In this document: positions 1 through 45,825 of the stretch, piece after piece
How positions within the stretch are numbered: the first letter of the stretch is position 1
How the letters are laid out: each line of letters begins with the position of its first letter
Source: Enoplosus armatus
Taxonomy: Eukaryota; Chordata; Actinopteri; Centrarchiformes; Enoplosidae
Length of the DNA stretch: 64,000 nt
Assembly (NCBI RefSeq): GCF_043641665.1
Contig: NC_092183.1
Span: 20,811,001 to 20,875,000, forward strand
Direction of reading: 5' to 3'
Made by a program: the position numbers and the translations under genes
The notes under the pieces: generated by a model
The model's database searches: none
Told to the model about the DNA's origin: nothing
The model's input: the letters and a program-made list of their open reading frames with translations, nothing else

Positions 1-794
1 GTAAGCTGAACACTTGAGAAAAGTCATAATAGCAGACACCATTTCTTCTACTTTGAATAGAAAAATATCTCCTTTTATCCTCATTTCCTAGCAGCTGGAT
101 TGGGTTTAGTAAAAAGATACCTAATATGGCTTTTGACAGCAACATTTTGGCATTTGGCTTTGGCATTTTGCACCCAGAATACACATTTTATGAACAAACT
201 TCTTTTCCCAGGCTTTTCACATTCAACTCTGTCATTTCAAATTTTTTATCAAATCCCATATTAGTTTCCAGCTCTGTTCTCATTTTGTAGACAAAGTGCC
301 TCTTTTTAAGCAACAAAAATGAAGTATGGCTTTTACTTCCTGTGAGATATGGGTGACCAATAAAGGGTCCATAAGTTGTTGATGAGGAAGTGAGTCTTCC
401 CCTTTCGTGAGAAACGACAGGAGGCGTTTCAAGCCGCCAGATCCAATCAAACCCACACAAAATCAGTGACTTTAAAGTCTACCCACATGCAAACAGAAGA
501 GCTTCAGTTTCTTCTAATAACTTTGATCCAAAACATACAGTAAGACACTTGATCACTAGTGACTGTGGTGTAATTTTTGATTTAGTGAGGTTTGAGGGTT
601 TTTTATTTTTTTGGAGTAAGCTAAATCTTGTTTTGAATTTTCTTTTTCTGTGTCAGCACTGACGTGACCTCCTCAGTCAAGTGTGTGTTATTCTGTGATC
701 TATTTTTTTTTTTTTTTTTTTTTTGTCCTTCAGCAAACGCCAAGGATTTCTAATCATTCCAGGTTGCAATAGTTTCTTTGTTCTGCTCCCACAG
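1..794 (+). other. ncor2: ncor2 intron, 5' part cut by window edge
   Basis: AT-rich intronic sequence leading to the acceptor at 793-794, with a T run of about 22 bases at 703-724. I searched for the preceding SANT1 exon (a tryptophan-containing EKEIF-type segment) and did not see it here, so it lies upstream of the window. Confidence 0.7.
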
Positions 795-33811
<33,017 letters not shown>

Positions 33812-33882
33812 CCCGAAATTCTGTGGTACCACAGGACCCGCCAACAGTCAACCAACCAACCAACTCTGTGCTGCTGCAGCCA

Positions 33883-33925
<43 letters not shown>

Positions 33926-36670
33926 GCTGAGGCATCTGCAAACCTACCTGCACCATTCCACTCTGCATTTCCTCCTTCAGTCGTCAAGCAAGGACCGTGT
34001 CCTCCTTTCTCACCCCTGAGACGCCAAGCAGGGACGAGCTGGAACACTGCTGCTCGTGTGTGTGTGTGTGTGTGTGTGTATGTTTGCACTTACGTGTTAT
34101 GCATTCACTCCAGGACTACTCTAATGGACGAATCACTTTTTTTTTTTTTCTTCTTCTTTTTTTCTTTTTAAACTTTACTACTTTTCCTCACTGGCCTTAT
34201 CAATATAGACACATTGACCTGCACCTTTTGGGTGTGCCGCTCTAATGTGCTGACACTTGTGTGGAAGGGACTTGTTGGTCTGGTCAGGAGCCTGATGATG
34301 GCTGCCCGAGTGACAGATTTTGACCGCGGATCTGACCTGAGAGCAGAGGCCCACACAGCGAGGACCCTCTCATGTTTCTTCTCGGTGAACTCCAGGTGCA
34401 GGCGGCCTGTGCACTGCTACCACTACAAGAACACGTGCGAGGGGACGGGAGGAGAATCAACATCTTGTTTTTCTTGTTTTGGTTCTTTCTTTTGCTCCTT
34501 TTTAAATTCAGTCAGTCCAGTCCTGTGTTTGGAACGTGAGCTGAGACCTTTAGTACATTTTGATGGTGAACTTTTGATGGTGTCATTTGTTGTCTATTAT
34601 CTGCAATGATGTATCTTTTTTGGGGGGTGGGGGCAGACATTGTTATGCGGGAGGGTCATATCATTGGTTTACAGGGTAAACATGCTGTTCATTGCTGATG
34701 TCATATATGGGGGGGGGGTCCTGAGGAACGGCGAAGGCCTGTTGACTTCAGGCATCCATGTGGGGAGAGATGATTTGCCAGATGATGGCACTGAAACAAG
34801 TGACACTTTCTCACTGTTTTTATATTAACCATGTCTGTGTTTGTTGAAACAGTTTTTGGATATTAAGCACTTAGTTGTCAATCTGTTCACAATGGCATTT
34901 TTAAGACTCTGTGTTTCCTGGGGCAGGTGAAAAATGGACTCAAGAACAGCATAGAAATCCCACTGTGGAGGTATCCTTTAACACCTATCTGTTTTATTTT
35001 GGTCTTGCCACTGATATTCTTTATTGCTCCCACACTCAAAGCGACAATCACATTTTAGTGAACGACGACTAAGCCGCTTCGAGCAGGTGCAGACCAACCT
35101 TAAAGCTGCTTAAAGGCGAACTCCTCAGCATCACGTGGAGTTTGCTCGCATTGAAGAGGTTAAAAAAAAAAGAAAGAAAAAAAAAGCCATCTTTCCATGA
35201 CCCTTGGTCCATGGCGGCGTCGGCTTCAGCTGGCCTGCTACAATCCCGTCTAGGAGCTGTTGTGACGGTCTGACCTCTGACCTTTTACTGCCTAGAGGGG
35301 GAGCTGAGAGCCAACTCCTCATCCAGGCAGGTTTTGTACAGTTATGAGATATTCCTAGTGTTAAGTGCCATTTATTTTACATATACAGTACTGAAGTTAC
35401 CAAGTGACGCACAATTTTTCTTTCAGCCCCCCATGACAGGGTTAATACTGTCCACACAGGGAAATCTAAAAACAAAAAAGCAAATGAAACGTCCTCTTTT
35501 TTTTTCTTTTAAAAGTGTGCATTTTTTTCTTTTCTTCCAAATTCATCACAGCCTTAGCTTTTAACAGCTCATTAGATTTATCTTCAAAACAAGATAATGC
35601 TGTATCACAGCACAGCTTACCTTGGCCTGCATCAGACGTTTTCTCCACCGCGAGACCTGCAACATACTTCAAGTGTACTTCATTGCACCCCGTGTTTGTA
35701 CTGGTCAGGAGAAGTCGAGGGGAAGGCATTCGAAAGCATTCTGGTAGTTTTATGTAACATTAGCTGACATGTTCTCACATTTTACTGCAGTATTTTAAAG
35801 GTCACCTTCTCTGTAAATGATGTGAAATGTTTCCAGCTTGTGACTTTGTGCAACCAGGGACGAATTCTGCCCCAGACTGAACGGTGAGCTCGTTTAGTGG
35901 TTTAGAAAGACTTACCTCTCTATCTCTAGTTCATTTTGTCACAATACAAACATGACTGTTCTAGGACTACCTCCTCTCCCTCCTTCATCCCACCTGTCGA
36001 TGGTGAAGCATCTAGCGTGCCACACCTGCAGAAAAGCTCAGCCATGCTTAAGGTCTGATTGGAGGGTTTGTAATTTCATCAGGCAAAAATACAGCCAGGC
36101 TTTGCACATCGGTCTCCCTGCGTGTATTATCATTATCCACTGATGAAATTGAAGAATGTGACGGTAAACAGACTAAGCCATATCCAGCTGTTCCCCTTAA
36201 CCGATGACGGCTAATGTGTTGTTTTTAAAAGTATACTGAAATGAATTTTAACATGCATCCATTTTGTTTTTTGTTCTTGCAGTTTGTTTTGATTTCACTC
36301 AAATCAGAAATAATCCTTCAAAACGTTTAAAAAGACAAAGTTGATTGCTGATGTGTTCCCTGGACTGTCAATGCGTGGGGTGGGGGGGATTGACATAAAC
36401 AGTACATTGTTCAACCATTTTGTGCATAATGATTTTTTTTTTTTTATTATAACCCACTGTATAATAGCAAGGATTGTATATAAAACTGAAGAGATGTAAA
36501 TATTTATGTGGCTTGCTTCAAGGTTGGTATTACAAGAAAAAAAAAAAAAGAAATATTCACATGGTTAAATTCTACATGCCCACCAGCAAGCTTTGTGGAT
36601 AGCAGTGTAAAAATGAAAAACAAAAAAGACACTGCCTTAATGTTTAAATAAAAAGCTTATTGCCATTCAT
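33812..36670 (+). other. ncor2: ncor2 3' UTR
   Basis: From the TGA stop to the only canonical AATAAA downstream (36647-36652). It contains a (CA)19 tract at 33886-33923 and a complementary (GT)12 tract at 34056-34079 that could pair as an RNA hairpin, T and A runs, and one perfect Pumilio-type element TGTAAATA at 36495-36502. No other AATAAA was seen between the stop and 36647, so a single long UTR of about 2.86 kb is the simplest model. Confidence 0.75.
36647..36652 (+). terminator. ncor2: ncor2 polyadenylation signal
   Basis: AATAAA, followed about 20 bases later by a CA-containing cleavage region and then by a GT-rich downstream element (GGTGTGTGTTTGTATTG near 36694). This is the expected layout of a strong vertebrate poly(A) site. 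Confidence 0.8.
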
Positions 36671-37624
36671 GGTCTCAGAGTCATGTTATTTATTGGTGTG
36701 TGTTTGTATTGAATGTCTGCGTCCTCACACTTGCTTTTCTTCGTTTTGCATTGCAAGGAAAAAGTAACGAAAGTCAAATACCACCAGAGGGCAGTGTGAG
36801 CACATTTTTAACAGCTATATATGCCTGTGTATGACAGAGAATTCTGGAGGAGATACTTCATCACTGCATGTCATCATTTTGCATAAACTGAACAAAACGC
36901 GACGATAAAATGCAGTCGTGACCCATGTCAATGCTGCCGGCGCTCAGTTCTCAGTAGTTATACAAACATGCTGTTCAGCTGCTGCTGATCTGGCCTCCTG
37001 TGGATCTGCTGTACGCTCGTTCGGCTCGTATGAAGGTCAAACTCCATGCCTGTTAAGATCCCGTCCTTCCACAACTCCCATGAGCTCTACAAGGGGCCAG
37101 TGTTATGAAAGTACGACTGTAATTAGTCTTCCCTTCTCAATTTACAACATATAAAAACGTCCTTTTGTAAGGACTTGGAATTACTGTGTTTTGTTGCTTT
37201 CAAAAGTGTCTTTGGACGGGACAGAATAGAGACGATGGTTTCTCCTGATTAAATGTAAACTGAGCTGATCAGGTATTTCAATTGTGTCGCAGTGGTTTGT
37301 CCAGTAGTAGTATGTAGAGCTGAGACATGAAGAGCAAATTTGGGCACGAAAACGTTGCTGAGAGTTAATATTCAGTCCTGTGACTTCATTGGCTTTTGAA
37401 AGAATCATTTGTGCAGTCATTTTCACACCCAAGACTGTATTTTCATAAATCCTAACCTTGGATTTAACGACAGGAACCGAGCCAATGTGTGTGACTGGTC
37501 CCTCTCTGTGTCTGGAGAACTTCTTCTTTCTTTCAGAGGGACAAAATTAAACGAGTAGTCAGCAGGAAAAATACAATGTCCTGTGATCAACATTAAGCAG
37601 ATGTTCTCAACACAACAGAATCAG
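36671..37624. other. Short intergenic gap between convergent genes
   Basis: About 950 bases between the ncor2 poly(A) site and the most distal likely rflna poly(A) site. The sequence is mixed, with no coding exon, transposon or microsatellite that I recognise. Confidence 0.5.
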
Positions 37625-38233
37625 GTTTTTGGGAATTGCTTTTTTTTTTTTTTATTCTAGTAGGATATACATCTTTTTTTAAATTATTTTCTTTGATCAC
37701 AACAGGAACGATGATTGACGTACAAAAATATAAAGAGAATTATGAAGTGCCTCGATGCCACATATACAACAGGAAAATATTTTACAGTAACAAAATCAAG
37801 TGTTAGGAAACACAAAAGCATCTCACATAAAACCACCAACGTGTTAAACTTGACACCTACCAACTTTCTCTGACATTTCACACACCATCAACACGTAGCA
37901 AAACTCTCCATCATCTTAACTTTGTATGAAAAGCCATCATAAATTTCCTCATCTCGTTTCTTTTGAAAGAGCGGATCTAACTTTTCTCCTCTCGTCTTGC
38001 TCTTTGTGTTGCCACTTACTATTTCCCTCATCAAAACCCAGTTCCCTGTTTTACAGTACTGACGCACCGCCTCAGCTCTGTGTCCCCCACGTCTCTCCTA
38101 CTCTTACACTAGCCTGGAGGGTATTTCAAACTATAAAAATAACAAGATCGCAAGCTCAAGGCCTCAACTGAAAGGAAATACCTAAGAAAATTTGAGGTAA
38201 AGTCTGAAGTTTCAATATTTGCCATGTTCAATA

Positions 38234-38266
<33 letters not shown>

Positions 38267-39278
38267 TAGACAGAAGTCATGAAAGCATTCAATAAAAATG
38301 TAATTTACATCTTCAACAGGGAAATCTGATGTGGATTCACTGTTCCACTTTTTACATTTCGGTAATTACAGAGGAGTTTGATGCCTTTGAGCTACTTCGG
38401 ATCAGAAAACTGCCCAATATGACAACGTGTTGATGTCTGGAAAACAACATGAAGCACTCAGTTTGCACCAGCTATCCGTAGATTTAGCCTCGTTATAACT
38501 TTACTAGGTGGAGGTTTACGCATCACTAAATCAAAATAGGTTGCATCACACACAACTAGTTCTTCTGTAGAGATTGGTCGGTATCGAATGTGCACGCTCG
38601 GTAACTGCCAGGTGTAACTGACAAGGCTAACGTTAGCTTGCTAATATATGGCCCGTTTAGAGTGAAAGAGGTAACATGGTGTAATATGGTGGAAACATTT
38701 GACCTGACACCAGGGGGAGATTTTAAATGAAATTTGCACCAAAGTAACAACATGCCTCAAATTACTAAACGTCATGCTAACAATGTCAGACTAAACGACC
38801 AAACTACGTTAGCCAGGTTAGCATAATCAGACATGGCATGAATACTATCATTGAAAACCTCATATATCTCCATGTCCGCACTTGAAAACAAAGTATTAGC
38901 TCCATACATTTACAAAATGGTGCAACATGATTTAGTGAATCGCTAGTTTAGTTGCTTCATGCACAAACTTGGTGCTGGATTTACGAATAGCCGGTGCCCT
39001 CCCGATCCAGAGCAGTGTTGAAACGGTACGACGTCGATCGCTTGTAGGACTAAACCATCCAGACAAACGCAGTTGGAAATAGTTCTTGTTTTTTGTGTTT
39101 GACTCTTGGAGAAGTAGACGGGTCAGCGTCACCGCATCAGTACAGCTTGTTCAGTATCAAGAGTTGTGTTACAAACTGTCAAATACTTCCCCATCGATTG
39201 TCTATTGTCTTTTTTTCTGCCCTTTCCTGTGTCCAAAGCAGGTTAAAAACAAACTGTTACAATGATTGGAAAAAAAAC

Positions 39279-39316
<38 letters not shown>

Positions 39317-40480
39317 GTACAATGATTGCCACCGTTCTCAAGGCCCTGAAAGTACACAATGTTCTCAATCGTCTTGCAACTGTACATGATGTGGTCCTAC
39401 ACCCACGCAGTCCTGCTGAAGCAGATTAACTGAGTTTTTAAGCATTAAACTCTTAATAAATAATAACTATGGATGTTTTTTTTTCTCCCTCCAAACTTCA
39501 TTGGCAGTTGCTCTCTAGCTCTTCAGCTCCTCCTAGAGACCAAACAAGAGTCCGTTTACCAAAACAACCTTAACTCCTACATTATCTCAGCCAAAGTATT
39601 CAAATTAAGTTAAGTTCAACAGATAGATTATTTAATGTTCTAGAAAAAAATGATTTGAAACCGAGTTTTCAGAGGCTTTGGATATCTCCCCTTTATTCAT
39701 GTAATATCCTCAAGGCAATCTTTTGTTGTCATGCTGAATAAACAGGACACTTTACAATGTGCAGTTAAGTTTAGTTAAAAACTTGATAGAACTAGACAAG
39801 CTGCTGTCTGAACGCGTTCATTGAAACTGTAAAACAAAAGCAAGTGTTCTGTCTCAGTGTGTGGAGTCATTACAAAGACATAAACAGTTCAAACTATCTT
39901 TGGTCCAATTTTTCATAAGCAGTACTGACCCCCCCACCCCCACCCCCCCTCTGCAATACCAGGTCCACAGAGAGGACTGTGACATATAGAACATAAGTGC
40001 AATAAAGCCATATTAGAAAGCTTTGCATTGGTGTGACTGGGTTTGCGCAGGATCGGCTGAAATACACAACACGTGTCATCATGACTTTTTTGTACATACA
40101 CAGACATCCACAATCTGATCGTTACCTTCACTGAGGTCACAATCCAACCTGAAGGAGAGCAACGGCCACCAATTTGTCAGCTCTTGCATTAAATAAGACA
40201 TTAACCATTGAAGCGCAGCTTTAAACTGCCAGAGGACCGCCTCCCTTTTTAAAGACTGCATCAGTAGAAAGTCTAAATACACTCGGGTGAAATGTCACTA
40301 AAGGGTTCCCAGAGTTTCCTCCATGGCGAGTGGAGATGAACAGGGTTTTTGGGAGCTCCAGGTATCACTTGAAGTATTTCCCTTTCAATATGGGCCTTCC
40401 CAAGTTCCTCGTCCTCCAAAAAACAAATGTGATGGCCACCAGGTAGCCCTCTCCCTGCGCGGGCTGGCCCGGTCTGGGCC
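37625..40480 (-). other. rflna: Probable rflna 3' UTR
   Basis: On the minus strand an AATAAA followed by an A run lies at 37656-37651, with a GT-rich stretch (TCTGTTGTGTTGAG) just beyond, a good poly(A) site layout. A nearer AATAAA (39697-39692) could end a shorter form. The interval holds a (CA)n tract at 39281-39315, a TATATC-rich palindromic stretch near 38240-38270 and a C-rich run near 39931-39951. The extent is inferred from signals only. Confidence 0.4.
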
Positions 40481-41496
40481 CTACAGGTCCTCGGTATAGA
40501 TGATACAGGGACTAGTATCCTCGCTCGACTCCAGCTGCACCGTGGAGACAAACCAGCGGCGGGAGCCCGTGGCGTTGTAGTTGAGCGTGGTGCGGTAAGT
40601 GTTCTTGGCATGTTTTGGGTAGATGATGGTGGTGCTCTGGTAGCTGATGGGCTTCTGCCGCGGCTCCAGGTACACCTGGGACTTGTAGCTCCTCCAGGTG
40701 CAGTTCCGCACCGCCACCACTGTCTCGCTGAAGGAGGTGGCCGTGGGAACGGGGGCGCAGTACACCCCATCCTGGTAATGCTTGTCGGAGTCGTACTTGA
40801 CCTCTGAGTTGCACCTGGAAAGGGGAAGGTGACAAGTCTTTAGAAACACAGCTGGAGTTGGCCACTAGGTGGCAGTGTTGACAAGAGAATGCTGAAAATA
40901 AATGAACTAGGCTCTATGTTGCAACCAACGCTACGTCTTTATGTGTCAAAGTTCCCTTACTTGATTTCCTGCTCTGGTTTGGGGTTGACCTCGATGCTTT
41001 CCCCGAAGAACACGGGGTACATGCGAGTCTTCGGGTCGGTTCCTGTGGAGTTCAGCAGCAGGTAGGGCAGCTGTGCAGAGGAAACACGAGAGTCACAATC
41101 ATCACAAAAACGTTCATGAACTGCTGAACTGTTTGTAACCAGCCTGCCAGCGTGTCCATTCAAGGAATTCCAGTAAAAAAAAATTTTTTTAAATGCCAGC
41201 ATGGTTGGGGGTTTCAGCAGAGCCAGAAACCCAAATTAAAAACACTACAGTCCCCACCCTCTCCAGGAAAAACATGCTCCTTGATCCGCCCTCATGAGAA
41301 CGCGCCTGGTTGATGGCACAGCTATCACTACAACAACAGTTAGACAAGAAACACGGCAGTCGGGGCAACACTTCCATTTTAAGTCAGATAATTACACTGC
41401 GTGGGTCCCGCCAATGCAGTGTCGGTGGTAAATCTCCCTCACACAAGCTTTCACTGCACTTCAGGCTGGCGAGAGGCGTGTGACCCTGACACGGCC

Positions 41497-41527
<31 letters not shown>

Positions 41528-41854
41528 GTGTGGCTTACAGATGTTGGGCCTACAGTAGTTAGAAATATGAGTCTGTAGAGCAGCTGGTAGCCAGGCTGAG
41601 TGGAGATGATGCTGCTAGAAAATGATAACAAAGTGATACTGAAAAAATGTGTCTGCCAGCCCCCACAGGGAGCTCTGAGGTCTCATGGGAACAAGTTATA
41701 TAACTGAAAGACACATGCTATGCTTTTGTCATATTTCTTGATTCTTATGTCAGGTATGATTTTTATGGGTTGAAATGATCAACCATGGATCCCCTCCCTT
41801 AGGTTCATCTTAACCGGACTATTGTTGCCACTCCACCTGCTGTTTCGCACAGCT

Positions 41855-41893
<39 letters not shown>

Positions 41894-44800
41894 TCGAGGC
41901 ACAGTCTGATGATTTGTGATGTAAAATATTTGTGGAACCAAAACAAATCCATACACAGTATCGTCCTGTAGTCTAACCGATGGTTTCATAATTGATTCAT
42001 CTGCTATTTATTGTCTGTTTGATCTACAGAATGTCAAAAATGGCCATCGCAGTGCCCAGGGCGACATCTTCTGATTACTTTTTTTATCAGTTAAAGTCCA
42101 AAAACCAAAGATTTTCAGTTTATTACAAAAAAAAGGTCTTATTTGAGAAGTTGAAACTCGGTATTGTTTGTTATTTTTAATAACAAAAAGTACAATAAAA
42201 ATCCCTTAAACGATCAATCACAGGAACAGCAGACTCATTTTCTGTCCGTTGACTATTTGTTTAAGCTCTAATAGGTTCCTGTATGAATAATCTAATGAAT
42301 GGCCCTATTAAGATCCAATAAAGCAATAATGAGTACCAGAAACACATAACATAAGTTCCTGTCGGAGTCATACGACATTCATTTTCCTGGGCTTCATTCT
42401 GTTTTAAGCAGTGTACCACACCAGATGGACCAGATCACCTCATTTGCTCCAACAAATTGTATGAACCAGGTCTGTTTTAGTGCTGACCCTCGACCTCTGA
42501 GTGTCCCCTCTGGAGCCATAAGGACCAATCAGAAACATATATACTGTCACACGCTGTGAAGCGAGGTTGTAACTGACCGTTTCCTTTGCATGTGTGTGTC
42601 TGAACACTGACCAATCTGAATCAAATGGCACCCCGACCACAACTCCGGGCACCTCTCACGTTACACAGGGGAGGTGGTCACATGCTGCGGTTTGGCCGCT
42701 GCCAAGCGCACATGCCACTACAGCGGACGAGCAAGAACAGGCCAAGGGCACAGCAGATCGCTGTGTGAAGCTCGTCTTACCTACAGCCTGCGATCATCAC
42801 CGCACACTATCTGAGCGCTGGAGCTGAACTCGCGCAGCTGCTAGTTTCGCCACGCAGGCCGTTCATTTTCTGCTTCTGGCAACTTCATGACCTGAAAAAA
42901 AAACTGTGCGAGTGCGTGATTGTCTCTCCTCCGCTGCTCCGGCGCGGAGAGCATCCCAGGTATTTCTCCACGGTGTCTTCTGGCAAACTTCTGCAAAGCA
43001 AACACCGGCGAATGGGGGCTCAGTCACCTCCAGGCAACGGATCCCCCCCAGTGTGCACACAAAGCATGAACCCCCCTGGAAGCACATTTCTGCCCAGGAA
43101 AAATAGTCTGCAGCTGAGCGACCCACACAATGCACAATGCAGAGCTGCAGAGAGAAATGCCAACCCAAACACACCTTTTTCCCAACTGCTGGCTGAGGTG
43201 AAGCCTCTGCCTTTACATCCCGAGTTTGCAGGGACATTGATGTGAGAGCATCAGTGTCACACAGCGAGGCAGATTTAGAAAAAGTCATGAGATCTGTCTC
43301 CTGTCTGTCCTCCTGTCTAATCCACCGACACTTGACCAGTACCCTTGAGCAGGACAAGCTTATACAGCTCTGAAACACCTACAACTACATGACCACGCTC
43401 ATATTTTTCATGCATCTAGTCCCTCTTGTTAATTTATTCACGTGTTAAGACATGCAAGTATAATATTATATTATACATAATATCATATTCATGATCCCGC
43501 ATGAAGCTTACATTTGAGGTTTGAAAACAGACAGGCTGTTTATCCACGTTTTAATTTAGAAGTGAGAGGTCATCAAACACTTATGCAATGGCCTGCAGCC
43601 GCTCTAACAAGCTCCTGCACCCCCCGAAATAGAAGTCGAGAATTGTTCTTAGGTGGCATAGAAAAACAACACCAAAATAGATCTGGACAGAGAGAAAAAA
43701 AATCGAGCACATGTACAGTGTGCTTCCGCTTGTCCTGCTGCTAACAGCTCGAGAAAACTCCAAAAATCTCTCTCTGATGGGGAGGTTTGATTGTTTCCAC
43801 GCACACACAGGCACACAGAGGGGATTAGAAACGCAAGCAGGCGCAGCCCCTATCAGGACTGATCTTTAAAAGGGAAACCACAGAGCCGCGGAGTCCTTCT
43901 ACTCTGAACCTCCAGAGGATTAGAGGATCTCTCTCTTTTTCTCTTTCAGGCCTCTGCAAACCAATGACACACAACTCCCAGGATGCAGAGCGCTGCATTT
44001 CTGAGGCCTCCTTCAGACACTTTAAAAGCCACCCCGACCTGCGCCGACATGTTCTTAAGGCTTTCTTGAAACTGGGAGCGACCTGGAAACGATTTTCAAT
44101 CAAATCAGCCTCGTCATGTCACGTGTGACACGAATAATGGCAGGATGCGTCATTGAGCAGTAGAAAATGGGGGCACGACGCTAATTAGCATTAGTTTCCA
44201 TGGAATATATTCTACTATGTATCATGTCTGTCCTCAGCTGAATGAGGACTAATATTGCCTGAGGGTGTCCTGGTGCCCATGAACCAATTTGTAGTTTTGA
44301 ATTAGTAATTCAAGCAATTAAAAAAAAAGTTAAAAAAAACAACTGAATAATGGTGGATTGACAGCGTGGCCATATGTTTTCTGGGCAGGGGCACTTTTCA
44401 TTGATGACTGCTGAGGGTACATCAACAGGTCCTGTTTCTACTTTGTGTCTACTGCCACCACATCCACAGACATGGAGACGTGAACATTAATAAATCCAGC
44501 AGGACCCTGGCTTCCAGATGCTGATCAACCGTTCATTCATTTTGAGACTCAAATGAATCCACTTTCCAGTGTTCTTCCAGCACCTCCCGACTTTCAGCTT
44601 CTCATTTAGTGACGAGGGTGTCAGTGTTCACGGCTTGAGCGAGACACTTGGGGGGGCTGTCAGGTAACAGTGCTACTAACTACTAATAAACATTAACACA
44701 AGCTAGACATGACTTTCAAACGTCTGCACTAAAGTTAGTTTTAAGGTAGTGGGACCAGAGTCACAATTATAAAATGCAAATACTGAAGGTCCCATAAATA

Positions 44801-45778
44801 AGATGACTATCTGATCCAGTGGGTCCCAACTTGGGGGGGGGGGGGGGTCGTCGATCAACCAGAGGGGTGGCAAAATGATTAACAAGTAAGGAACTCTGAC
44901 TTTTCTTTAATTGGAGTTTTGCAGAGGAAGGACTACAAAAACAAATGAAGCAATCTGAGAATGGAGTATCACTTCTGGTTTCAGTCGCTTGCCAATCGAA
45001 AACATAGCAACCTGTGACATTGCTTCACGTTAAAGGTTCACAAGCCAAATAAGTGGGGAAGCACTGATCTAATAAACCAATTTGCCTTCCTGTCCATTTA
45101 ACCTCCTAAGACCTGGCATCCACATGCGTGGACATCACATTTTGGGTTATACCATAATACTTACATCCGCTTATATGGAAATTCAAAATTGTCCCCGTAG
45201 GCGGAACCACATCATGTCAACAGATGATGCTTAGTTTTTATACTTAACAGGTCCCAATAAGCCCAAATAGCAAAGAGAAATTAAGACAGAGCTTGGGTCT
45301 TAGGAGGTTAAAGTGGTCTCAACAGAGGACACTGACCTGCTGCTGCTGGCTGGCTTATTTTAAGATTTTTATGGAGCTAAAAGTCTGACTCACAATTGAT
45401 TTCGACTCAGTTGTGAGTCTTCAATCAACATGGCAGACATGACAGGACGCCTGAATCCAAACAACAGTCCCCAACGTAAATGTATCACAGACCATTATCA
45501 TAACATGTTTACCGTCTAGAGAAAGAAACCTGATCGCAGTAGTTCCTCCCTACAGATGCATGCTGCTGAGTAAAACAACTAGTGGTATAAAACTTTCTGT
45601 CATCGCGCTGGGAGCCCCTGGAATCTTGGCAAGGACCCCTGGGAGTCCCTGGACCCCAGTTTTGGAAACCCAACTGGGTTCTAATCAACTCTCTCAGACC
45701 CGGAGTGAAAAAGAAAGACTGCATCAGTGAGGGTCAGTGGCATCTCCAGTGCAACATCAGAAGTTCAGAAGTTTGCAA

Positions 45779-45825
<47 letters not shown>

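Noticed and set aside
40273..40865. Minus-strand 165- and 117-residue frames overlapping rflna exon 3
   Set aside because: They are shifted-frame shadows of the rflna coding exon.
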